A DNA stretch of 64,000 nucleotides from Algoriphagus aquimarinus (GTDB lineage Bacteria; Bacteroidota; Bacteroidia; Cytophagales; Cyclobacteriaceae), in assembly GCF_900112005.1 (NCBI RefSeq), contig NZ_FOKK01000007.1:62001-126000 (forward strand), written 5' to 3'. Below are positions 36,317 through 44,430 of this stretch, piece by piece. The stretch's first letter is position 1. Each line of letters opens with the position of its first letter. Both the position numbers and the translations under genes were made by a program. The notes beneath the pieces were generated by a model. It did no database searches. It was not told the origin of the DNA and worked only from the letters and a program-made list of their open reading frames with translations.

Positions 36317-38638
36317 ATGAAAAAGCTAAGTTTATTAATTCTCGCTTTTGCCTTGGCCCTATCTGCTCAGGCACAACTTCACGGTTACAAATGGAGATTT
36401 GGAGCCAGTGCAGGTACCACCAACTATCTGGGTGATGTGCGTCCCTTCAAGGTGGATAATTTCCAAAACTTCACTAAATACTATAAGCGGTATAAAACCT
36501 ACTCTGATCAATTATCCTATCAAGTTTCTATAGAATATGCTTTAGGAAACTCGGTTGGCTTAATGTTGACAGGAGGCAGTTATCAATTCGGATCCGCTGA
36601 TCGTTTTATACAAAATGACGGAACACTCCTTACAGAAAGTCCAACATTTGACCGTGCGCTGAATTTCCAAACAGACGTATACGATGCTGGATTATCATTT
36701 GTAATCAAGCCAGATAACAACTGGTTACTATCTGGCAAATCCTTTTTTGCTCCATACATAACTGTTGGCGCTGGGGTTCAAAGTTTCAAAATTCATGGTG
36801 ATTTGCTAGACTCAAATGGCAATCAGTATGATTACACCAATACCTCGCTTATTCCCGATGGAGTATTCGAAACTGATCTCAGCAGTCTTGGAACCGAAAG
36901 ATCTGATGGATATAAAACCACTACCTTTTATGCGAATCTGGGATTGGGCGTGCGTTTCAGGATCACAAAAAGCATAGAGCTATTTGCCCAATCTGATTTT
37001 AAAAGAACGAATACAGATTACTTAGATGACGTATCTGGCACTTATAGAAACAGCTATGATAATGCATTTCAGGAATACGCAGCTAAGCCAGGTACAAACC
37101 AAGTGACAAGTGACGATCCCTATAGAGGAATGGAAAACGGTAATCCAGACTGGTATATCTATCATGGGATGGGAATCAAATTTAGCCTAGGCGCCAATAA
37201 GAAATCCTTCAATCCTCCTGTGATTACACAGCGATACACCTATGTTCCAACTGAGCTATCCAATGCTCAAATGGCTAAAAATGAATCAGCGGAAAAGGCT
37301 GAAGAAGCTCCAAAACAAGTGACCAATAATTACTTCACTGTGATACAACTTCCTGCAAATGGTGTTTCGACATCTACTATTAAAGGGGGGATTAGTGATT
37401 CCACTGAATTAGCACAACTTGATGTACTCGTTGATTCACTTTGGACTGAGAAAGTAAATATACAAGCCAATGTAGCCGCACAGGAAAAAACATTAGTTGA
37501 AATTGATCATATATTCGATTTAATGGCGGCAGATTCTACTTTATCGGCAGATATCAGAGAGGCTAGAATCAGCAAACTTCAACGTGAGAAAACTGAGACT
37601 ACGGATAAATTGAGTGTGTTAAATGCACATAAGAAAGTATATCAATTCAAATTGGATTCTATTCAAACTGTAAAAGGTATAAATACACCAACAGTTAGCG
37701 GATTAGATACTGCAAGTTTGATTAATCAATTGATTATTTACCCAGGTCAAGTAAGCAAAATTCTATATTCAGCCAACAAGGTAAATCTGGCTACTTTAGA
37801 CTCAGCGGTCAAACAAGAATCACCTGTAGTTTCTTCTGGTCAGTCTACGAGAATGACAGAACCGACTAATACATTCACTCAAGAGCAGTTTGACGAGGAA
37901 CTTAATAAGTTTAAGAAAGAACTACTTAAGGCGCAAGCGACAAGGGATTCAGCTTTGGTGATGGCATTTTCACGCAGATCACAAACAACGGAAGACATGG
38001 AAGCAGCGACCTATGCGCCTCAGGAAGCAACTATTAAATCAGCCAAAAGAGAAGAAAAGTTGGATAAGAAGAACAATGAGCTTCTCAAGGACGCACTCCT
38101 GGTAGGTGGAACAGCCGCTACTACCGCAGCAATTTCAACTAGCGGCGATAAGAAAAAAGCTGATGCTGTAGCTGCAAATGATTCTACTCTGAGAGCTAGA
38201 ATCATACAAGACTCCTTGATTATAGACAGTTTATCGAGTATCCCTCACGTGGTAGACACGGTAAGGGTAACACAAGTAGTGGAAAAGACTATTGAGACTT
38301 TGATGAGTGAAAGCAAGGTGGAAGTTTATTTCGCTATAAATGAATCATCCTTGACTGATCAGGAGCGGGATAAACTTGCCCCTATTGCTGAATATTTAAA
38401 GAAAAATCCAGAAGTGATTGTAGAATTAGTAGGATTTGCAGACAATACAGGTTCTGTCGCTTACAACCTCACACTCACCGAGAAGCGTGTGGCGGCAGTG
38501 ACCAAAGTTCTAGCGGATCATTATAGTATTGCTACCGAAAGAATATCAGTAAGTAATGGAGGATTAATCGTAAGAGGAAGATCAAAAGAGTCTGTAGAAA
38601 CAGATCGAAAAGTAGAGATCAGACTACTTAAAAAATAA
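36317..38638 (+). CDS. OmpA family protein with N-terminal barrel and coiled coil
   Basis: A 773-residue protein. The signal peptide is 1-20. A barrel-like region (about 22-295, RFGASAGTTNYLGDVRPF, YANLGLGVRFRITKSIELFAQ) is followed by a linker and coiled coil (about 310-445), a low-complexity Ala/Lys region (about 555-640), and a C-terminal OmpA peptidoglycan-binding domain (about 660-773) with VYFAINESSLTDQERDKLAP, GFADNTGSVAYNLTLTEKR and the conserved Asp and Arg. It would tether the outer membrane to the cell wall. The long coiled coil could span the periplasm. It is co-transcribed with the gene before it. Confidence 0.9.
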   Translation: MKKLSLLILAFALALSAQAQLHGYKWRFGASAGTTNYLGDVRPFKVDNFQNFTKYYKRYKTYSDQLSYQVSIEYALGNSVGLMLTGGSYQFGSADRFIQNDGTLLTESPTFDRALNFQTDVYDAGLSFVIKPDNNWLLSGKSFFAPYITVGAGVQSFKIHGDLLDSNGNQYDYTNTSLIPDGVFETDLSSLGTERSDGYKTTTFYANLGLGVRFRITKSIELFAQSDFKRTNTDYLDDVSGTYRNSYDNAFQEYAAKPGTNQVTSDDPYRGMENGNPDWYIYHGMGIKFSLGANKKSFNPPVITQRYTYVPTELSNAQMAKNESAEKAEEAPKQVTNNYFTVIQLPANGVSTSTIKGGISDSTELAQLDVLVDSLWTEKVNIQANVAAQEKTLVEIDHIFDLMAADSTLSADIREARISKLQREKTETTDKLSVLNAHKKVYQFKLDSIQTVKGINTPTVSGLDTASLINQLIIYPGQVSKILYSANKVNLATLDSAVKQESPVVSSGQSTRMTEPTNTFTQEQFDEELNKFKKELLKAQATRDSALVMAFSRRSQTTEDMEAATYAPQEATIKSAKREEKLDKKNNELLKDALLVGGTAATTAAISTSGDKKKADAVAANDSTLRARIIQDSLIIDSLSSIPHVVDTVRVTQVVEKTIETLMSESKVEVYFAINESSLTDQERDKLAPIAEYLKKNPEVIVELVGFADNTGSVAYNLTLTEKRVAAVTKVLADHYSIATERISVSNGGLIVRGRSKESVETDRKVEIRLLKK

Positions 38639-38792
38639 ACTACAAGTCAGGTCATGAAAGCTTCGATTTAGAAATTGATGGTCAAAAAACAAGTCTTTGT
38701 AGCATTCCAATGAGTATATAGTAAGACTAAAGCGAATAAAGGTATGTAGACTACCTAAGACAACCCGTCAAAACCTAAAAGTTGAATAATCA

Positions 38793-38830
38793 AAAAGCAC
38801 CGAGAAAGTCAAAAGATTCTCGGTGCTTTT
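38793..38830 (+). terminator. Rho-independent terminator of the OmpA operon
   Basis: A 14-bp perfect stem (arms 38793-38806 and 38817-38830, core GCACCGAG / CTCGGTGC) with a 10-nt loop ends in TTTT. Only 39 bp separate it from the porin start, so the porin promoter must lie within or upstream of it. Confidence 0.85.
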
Positions 38831-38869
38831 GCGTTATTTGCGCTTCGAAAATTCCAATTACACAGCCAA

Positions 38870-40108
38870 ATGTCTTTGTTACAAGTTCTTTACAAAAAAA
38901 ATCTAATCGTTTCTTTCTTGTTTGTTACTCTTTTTTCAGGAGCTACTTTTTCATTTGGACAAGAAGCTGACAGCACGGTCAGCAAAGTAGAAAACAAGGA
39001 ATCCTACCTCAACCACACATCAAAAGGATTTATCCTGAAAACCGAAGATGGTAAATATGAAATGCAGATTGCCGCTCGATTGCAGCTTAGGTTTGCACTA
39101 CCAGATGATCAGGACCCCCTTACTTTCGCAGATTTCCGTAATCAAGATCAGCGCGTTTTCAAGATCAATAGAGCTAGGCTAAAAGTAGGTGGGCATGCTT
39201 ATCAGCCTTGGATAAAATACTATTTCGAGTATGAACTTTCCAGAAGCTTATTACTGGATTACAGAGTAATGATCGAAAAGTGGCCTTGGCTGAAATTCAA
39301 GGCTGGCCAATGGAAAGTAGAGTTTACTAGAGAGCGATTCATCAGCAGTGGAGAGCAGCAGATGGTCGATCGATCGCTATTGAACAGAAAATTTACTTTA
39401 GACAGACAGCAAGGCGTGGAAGTTTACGGAAATCTTGATGGAGGTGGAATAGCAAATTTCAACTATTGGGCAGCTGTGCTTACTGGAATGGGACGAGGAG
39501 CTACTCAGAATGATGATTCCAAGATGATGTATTTTGGAAGATTCCAATGGAATTTCCTTGGCAGAGAAGTTCCTTTTTCTGGAGGAGACTTGAAAATCTC
39601 CCAAAAGCCATTAGGCCTTATTGCGATTGCTGCGGTAACGAACACCAGTCCATATACACGTTTTTCTACTTCAGGAGGAGGAAATCTATCTGGATTTGAA
39701 GGCACTAACGATGCACAATACACTGTAAAACAATACCAAGTAGAGACTGCATTCAATTACAAAGGTTTTTCTTGGGCAAGTGAATTTCACCGCAAAAATA
39801 TCTACGACAACTTCGATGAAATCAGCACTGACTTGGGTGGTTTCTACGTGATGGCGGGATACTTTCCCTCGCAAATATTAAACTTCTGGCCTAAACCATT
39901 GGAGATAGCCAGCAGATATGCGGTCATTAGTCCAGATTTAAATATAGAAAGCAACAAACAACGAGAATTAGCTTTAGCTTTCAATTGGTTCTTTGCGGAG
40001 CATAAAAGTAAACTAACAACAGAATTGACCAGGTTTACCTTTGAAGATAAGGAACTTCCCCAAGACAATGAATTGCGTTTTCGCCTACAACTAGACATAT
40101 CCTTTTAA
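38870..40108 (+). CDS. Phosphate-selective porin OprO/OprP family protein
   Basis: A 412-residue outer-membrane protein. A signal peptide ends near FSFGQ (30). The early barrel shows the family pattern GKYEMQIAARLQLRF, NRARLKVGGHAYQPWIKYYFEYELS, LLDYRVMIEKW and LKFKAGQWKVEFTRERFISS, and QQMVDRSLLNRKFTLDRQQGVEVYG, typical of OprO/OprP relatives. The terminal residue is Phe (RLQLDISF). OprP takes up phosphate and OprO pyro/polyphosphate, but Bacteroidota members vary. Its stop shares one base with the next start (TAATG), so the two are coupled. Confidence 0.9.
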   Translation: MSLLQVLYKKNLIVSFLFVTLFSGATFSFGQEADSTVSKVENKESYLNHTSKGFILKTEDGKYEMQIAARLQLRFALPDDQDPLTFADFRNQDQRVFKINRARLKVGGHAYQPWIKYYFEYELSRSLLLDYRVMIEKWPWLKFKAGQWKVEFTRERFISSGEQQMVDRSLLNRKFTLDRQQGVEVYGNLDGGGIANFNYWAAVLTGMGRGATQNDDSKMMYFGRFQWNFLGREVPFSGGDLKISQKPLGLIAIAAVTNTSPYTRFSTSGGGNLSGFEGTNDAQYTVKQYQVETAFNYKGFSWASEFHRKNIYDNFDEISTDLGGFYVMAGYFPSQILNFWPKPLEIASRYAVISPDLNIESNKQRELALAFNWFFAEHKSKLTTELTRFTFEDKELPQDNELRFRLQLDISF

Positions 40109-41304
40109 TGACTCGTATCTCGATCTTACTACTGTTTCTTGGGATTAGTTTTCCAATACTAGCACAGGATTCAGTAGTATATAAACCTAATCAGATTCGA
40201 GATTTTAAATTAATTCCTTTACCAGCTATTGCCTCCAACCCTGCGAACGGCTGGTTATTTGGTATCGCACCATCAGCTACTTGGAGGATGGGAAATCCAG
40301 AAAGCACTCACCTATCCAACTTAGTTGGCAACTTACTTTACACCACCAAAAAACAATGGTTAATTAGCTCCAGAAGCAATATTTTCCTTGCAGATGATAG
40401 TTGGATTTTAGTAGGTGACTGGCGTTTTTTCATCACTTCACAGCCCACTTTCGGATTAGGAAGTTCTACTCCAAATTTGCCGGAAGAAAACCCAAACCAA
40501 TTAGGCGTCTGGCAGGGTGAACAACAAATGGATTACAATTGGGTCCGTTTTTACGAGACTGTACTTAAGCGAATTTCAACATCAAAGTTTTATCTAGGCG
40601 TGGGCTATCATCTAGATGTCTATTCTAAAATAGAAAACTTTATAGATGAAGAAATGGCGCAGGAACTAACTTTTTCTAATGATTTCTACAATCAGACGAA
40701 AGGGTTTGACCTAGATAAAAACACACTTTCCGGAATCACTTTAAATGCTGTAATGGAAAATCGTGACATGGCAGTATCCCCTTATGAGACCAACTTTGCT
40801 TTGATCTCTTATAAAATCAACCCGCAATTTTTAGGATCTAATCAATCCTCCTCTACTCTTCTACTTGACTATCGTCATTATTTCCCATTAAGTGAACATC
40901 GAAAGCGCCATTTAGTAGCAGTATGGAGTTATGCCAATTTCCTAGTTTCAGGAAATCTTCCCTATATGGCTTTACCATCCATTGGTTATGATATGTTTGG
41001 CCGCTCAGGTAGAGGATATTCTCAGGGTCGATTCAGAGGGGAAAGCATGGTCTACTCAGAGGCAGAATATAGATTCCCACTTCAGAAAAGCAAAGAGACT
41101 TTTGGAGGAACTGTATTTGTGAATGCAGCGAGCTTTGGAAGTAAACTGACTCAGGAAAACCTTTTTACAAAGCTCAATCCTGGCTATGGTTTAGGGCTTA
41201 GGGTGATGATCAATAAAGAAAACCGAACTACGATTTCTGCCGATTATGGCTTTGGCCAAAAAGGCAATTCAGGTTTTTACCTCAATATCAACGAGTCCTT
41301 TTAA
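40108..41304 (+). CDS. BamA/TamA-like outer-membrane barrel without POTRA domains
   Basis: A 398-residue protein with a signal peptide (1-19, ISILLLFLGISFPILAQ). The rest is a barrel resembling the surface-antigen (Bac_surface_Ag) domain: LPAIASNPANGWLFGIAPSA, FYLGVGYHLDVYSKI, YRHYFPLSEHRKRHL, GRFRGESMVYSEAEYRFP and terminal LNINESF. It is half the length of an Omp85 protein and has no POTRA repeats, so it probably is not an assembly factor. With its TAATG-coupled porin partner, it may be an accessory channel or lipase-linked barrel. Function unknown. Confidence 0.85.
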   Translation: MTRISILLLFLGISFPILAQDSVVYKPNQIRDFKLIPLPAIASNPANGWLFGIAPSATWRMGNPESTHLSNLVGNLLYTTKKQWLISSRSNIFLADDSWILVGDWRFFITSQPTFGLGSSTPNLPEENPNQLGVWQGEQQMDYNWVRFYETVLKRISTSKFYLGVGYHLDVYSKIENFIDEEMAQELTFSNDFYNQTKGFDLDKNTLSGITLNAVMENRDMAVSPYETNFALISYKINPQFLGSNQSSSTLLLDYRHYFPLSEHRKRHLVAVWSYANFLVSGNLPYMALPSIGYDMFGRSGRGYSQGRFRGESMVYSEAEYRFPLQKSKETFGGTVFVNAASFGSKLTQENLFTKLNPGYGLGLRVMINKENRTTISADYGFGQKGNSGFYLNINESF

Positions 41305-41356
41305 CCTTGAAAAACTGAAGTTAGATCTTCATAAAAAAGTAAATCTTATTAACGCA

Positions 41357-41390
41357 AAAAGCCCCGAAAAACTAGTTTTTCGGGGCTTTT
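41357..41390. terminator. Bidirectional rho-independent terminator
   Basis: A perfect 17-bp palindrome (AAAAGCCCCGAAAAACT and its complement, 41357-41390) forms a GC-rich hairpin with A/T tracts on both sides. It serves the barrel gene and the convergent histone-like gene. Confidence 0.92.
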
Positions 41391-41411
41391 ATAATAAGTG
41401 ACTTAAGTAGA

Positions 41412-41591
41412 TTACTTAGCCTCGTTTTTCTTCGCTGTAACTTCAGCTCTGATTTCTTGTGCAAGATTTTTGATCGCTTGCATACCAGTTCTTACTCTAG
41501 TTCCGGCTGCTTTGTTACCGTTTTCGTAAAATTTCGCAAAGTCTCCTTCTAAAGAATCGACCAAATCTTTAACTTCTTGGTGTCTGCTCAT
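41412..41591 (-). CDS. Histone H1-like (Hc1-type) DNA-binding protein
   Basis: A 59-residue protein starting MSRHQEVKDLVDSLEGDF and containing KFYENGNKAAGTRVRTGMQA, then KNLAQEIRAEVTAKKNEAK. This matches the short histone H1-like proteins of Bacteroidota, related to the eukaryotic H1 C-terminal type and chlamydial Hc1, which bind DNA non-specifically. The protein is basic at its ends and helical in the middle. It was found by reading the complement of the stretch after the terminator; the frame is clean from ATG at 41591 to TAA at 41412. It is monocistronic and convergent with the barrel gene. Confidence 0.9.
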   Translation of the reverse strand: MSRHQEVKDLVDSLEGDFAKFYENGNKAAGTRVRTGMQAIKNLAQEIRAEVTAKKNEAK

Positions 41592-41837
41592 AATTATTTT
41601 ATTGGTTGGTTATAAATTATACTTCGATACAATAAACATCATTTATAGTGCCATTAGAAGTCTTTTGGCGTTTATTTTTAATTTTTAGTGCATAAAAATG
41701 ATGTTTTCATTAAAACCTTCATTTTTTTCAATTTTCAGCAATTTTTCCTACTAAAAATTGAATTTAAAACTATGTCAAAAATGCTTCGTTACTCCCCACA
41801 TTGGCTTGTTCTATGCCCAAAAGGGTTTAGAAGAGTC

Positions 41838-42938
41838 TTAAATCATCACTTTTTTGCCAGTTTCGGCAGATTTAAGGATAGCCTGAACTATACGAATATC
41901 CCGAAGTCCCTCCTCTCCAGGCACAGCTTGCGGTTTTCCATCCATAATTGTCTGGGCATCATCATCCATCTGCCACACTTGTTCCATAGGCTGCTGAAAT
42001 GGGAAATTAATTTCACCAAGCGGACTTTTTCCTTTGATTCCTGCATAGGCTGAAAACGGCTCCATCTCTATCATACCCTTTTCACAGTTGATATTTAGAA
42101 AATTCATATTGTCTCCAAAAGAAGTTTTTATTGTACCTATTACACCTCCTGGAAATTCCAACTCCGCTTCTACAATCTCACCCAATCCGTCCTTATAGAT
42201 ATCAGGTCTCTCAGTCCAAACTTTTGCAGAGTTTACAGCTATAGGTTCCATTCCAGCTCCTAGTCTAGCACCCTGTATGGAATATACTCCCATATCATAA
42301 ATAACTCCTCCACCCATCTCTCGCTTCTGCTTCCAGTGATCTGTTCTGTTTTCTCTATATCCTGCTGCGCAATCCAAGCCTAAAACCTTCCCTAAGCTCT
42401 GTTCCTTTACAATTTTCTGAAACGCCTTTGTATTAGGTTCGTGCTGGCATCGATAGCCAATCGACAAAGAAACATTGGCTTGCTTACAGGCATCTATCAT
42501 AGTCTGACACTCGTCTACTGTCACAGCCATAGGTTTCTCACACCAGACGTGCTTACCGGCTTTTGCTGCACGCACTACATACTCCATATGCATAGAAGGT
42601 GGCAATACAATATAAATCACATCGATAGCTGGATTATCAGCGATGGAATCGAAGGATTCGTAATCATAAATATTTTTCTCAGGAATCTTATACTTAGTCT
42701 TCCACACCGCGGCTTTGGACGGTGTGCCAGTGACAATGCCAGCTAGGTAACACTTTTCTGTTTTTTCTAATGCCGGAGCTAGCAAATCTGTGCTATAATA
42801 TCCCAGTCCAACTAGGGCTACTCCGAGTTTGTCCTTTCTGGACTTGGTGGAAGACATAACGCTGAGAGGTGAAACCATGCTAACTCCTGCACCAAGGGCA
42901 AGGGATTTCAACGTAGTTCTTCTCGAGATAAAATTCAT
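41838..42938 (-). CDS. Tat-exported Gfo/Idh/MocA family oxidoreductase
   Basis: A 366-residue dehydrogenase. The N-terminus SRRTTLKSLALGAG (5-18) has a twin-arginine motif, so it is probably exported folded with its cofactor, as for glucose-fructose oxidoreductase. The Rossmann region is VALVGLGYYSTDLLAPAL (about 41-58) and the EKP motif is in CEKPMAVTVDECQ, followed by the GYRCQHEPNTKAF and GGGVIYDMGVYSIQGAR segments of the C-terminal domain. The likely reaction is NAD(P)-dependent oxidoreduction of a sugar. It is monocistronic and divergent from the GlcG/HbpS gene. Confidence 0.92.
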   Translation of the reverse strand: MNFISRRTTLKSLALGAGVSMVSPLSVMSSTKSRKDKLGVALVGLGYYSTDLLAPALEKTEKCYLAGIVTGTPSKAAVWKTKYKIPEKNIYDYESFDSIADNPAIDVIYIVLPPSMHMEYVVRAAKAGKHVWCEKPMAVTVDECQTMIDACKQANVSLSIGYRCQHEPNTKAFQKIVKEQSLGKVLGLDCAAGYRENRTDHWKQKREMGGGVIYDMGVYSIQGARLGAGMEPIAVNSAKVWTERPDIYKDGLGEIVEAELEFPGGVIGTIKTSFGDNMNFLNINCEKGMIEMEPFSAYAGIKGKSPLGEINFPFQQPMEQVWQMDDDAQTIMDGKPQAVPGEEGLRDIRIVQAILKSAETGKKVMI

Positions 42939-43059
42939 AGGATTAAGGTTAAGGGTTTGAAAACTAATACACTTATCAAGATAATGCTTTCAATTTTACC
43001 TCCAAATAATTATTAAATTGAATGACGTTTAAAAAAATTCACTTCAACCTTAAATCAAC

Positions 43060-43518
43060 ATGAAAAAGTTCTTAATTCTCATTCTGTTCATTACTCCATT
43101 TTTGATCCAAGCACAAACTCAGATGCAACCCTATCTAAGCTTGGCAGACGCACTCCGAATATCGGATGCCGCAGAGGCCAAATCCAAAGCAGAGGGATGG
43201 AACATGGTGATTGTAGTAATGGATGCTGGAGGACATATGATTTCTCTTCGTAAAATGGATGGAGTACAGATAGGCAGTATCGATGTAGCCATAGGAAAAG
43301 CAAGGACGGAAGTCTATTTCAAGCGTCCAACAAAGGTTTTTGAAGATGCGATGAAAGTGGAAGGAGGGGCTAGAATAGCCACAGTACCAAATGCTGTAGC
43401 GATAGAAGGTGGTTTACCTATTTTTAAAGATGGAATCATTGTAGGTTCCATCGGGATCTCCGGTGCTAGTTCCGCTCAAGATGGCATAGTGGCTGTAGCT
43501 GCCTTAGCTGTTTATTGA
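43060..43518 (+). CDS. Secreted GlcG/HbpS family protein
   Basis: A 152-residue protein. The signal peptide is 1-19 (FLILILFITPFLIQAQ), then a GlcG/HbpS fold (about 25-152) with NMVIVVMDAGGHMISLRKMDG, KARTEVYFKRPTKVFED and SIGISGASSAQDGIVA. Relatives bind haem (HbpS) or cobalamin-like ligands, or are encoded in glycolate operons. The role here is unknown; its periplasmic position and the hemF gene elsewhere are compatible with haem binding, but no axial ligand can be assigned. Confidence 0.9.
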   Translation: MKKFLILILFITPFLIQAQTQMQPYLSLADALRISDAAEAKSKAEGWNMVIVVMDAGGHMISLRKMDGVQIGSIDVAIGKARTEVYFKRPTKVFEDAMKVEGGARIATVPNAVAIEGGLPIFKDGIIVGSIGISGASSAQDGIVAVAALAVY

Positions 43519-43710
43519 CTCCAATCACTTAGCTCAGGAAAAGCACTTTCTCAAAAGGATCGATAGCGCAGGTATGCCCGGACAAACCATAGAATCTTAA
43601 AATCTCGACTTAAAAGTCACTAGGCTACAGAACCTTATGCCATTTAACTCCGTCTTACTTTACTCAAACCAAATTTCATTCAATCCCCTAATCAACCAAA
43701 CTCAACACGT

Positions 43711-44289
43711 ATGAAAATCTTTACTTTACTATTCACCTTAGCTTTTACAGCTTTCTCATTTGCTCCAGAAATAGCAACGGTGAATACCGCTGAAAGCACA
43801 ATCACCTGGACTGCTAAAAAAGTAACCGGTCAGCATCATGGAAAAGTGCCTATCACGGCTGCTACGCTTGATTATCAAAACGGAAAAATCCTCGGCGGAA
43901 CTTTCGAGATGGACATGACCAGCTTAACTGTCGAAGATCTTACAGATGCAGGTATGAACAAAAAGCTGACAGATCACCTGAAGTCGGATGATTTCTTTTC
44001 CGTAGAAAAGCATAACACATCAAACTTCAAAATCACGGAAGCAAAAACAAGTAATGGAAAAGACTACGTGCTCACTGGAGATCTTACAATCAAAGGAATC
44101 ACTAAGCCTGTTAGTTTTCCAGCTACAGTAGCAGTAAATGCAGGTAAAATAACCGCAACAGGGAAGTTGACATTTGATCGTACACACTATGACATCAAGT
44201 TCCGCTCAGGATCATACTTCGAAAACTTAGCTGATAAGCTAATCTATGACGACGTAGAGCTTGACGTGAAGTTAGTAGCAAGTGAGTAA
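43711..44289 (+). CDS. YceI family protein
   Basis: A 192-residue periplasmic lipocalin-like protein. The signal peptide is about 1-19 (LLFTLAFTAFSFAPE). Core motifs are STITWTAKKVTGQHHGKVP, LGGTFEMDMTSLTVED, LKSDDFFSVEKHNTSNF and LTIKGITKPVSFPA, with the end GSYFENLADKLIYDDVELDV. YceI proteins bind polyisoprenoids in a long hydrophobic pocket. No cytochrome b561 partner is adjacent. It is monocistronic, with its own terminator. Confidence 0.95.
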   Translation: MKIFTLLFTLAFTAFSFAPEIATVNTAESTITWTAKKVTGQHHGKVPITAATLDYQNGKILGGTFEMDMTSLTVEDLTDAGMNKKLTDHLKSDDFFSVEKHNTSNFKITEAKTSNGKDYVLTGDLTIKGITKPVSFPATVAVNAGKITATGKLTFDRTHYDIKFRSGSYFENLADKLIYDDVELDVKLVASE

Positions 44290-44310
44290 TCACTAGTAGA
44301 ACCAACAGTA

Positions 44311-44335
44311 AGGCCGGGAAATCCCGGCCTTTCTT
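44311..44335 (+). terminator. Rho-independent terminator of the YceI gene
   Basis: An 8-bp GC-rich stem (AGGCCGGG / CCCGGCCT) with an AAAT loop is followed by TTCTTGTTT, 22 bp after the stop. Confidence 0.85.
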
Positions 44336-44430
44336 GTTTATAGGCTTTCAAGCCAACTATTGATTACCAATTAAGGCCTACAATAGAACTATTGTTACAT
44401 CGGTCATCGGCCACTCAACATCCAGCTTCC

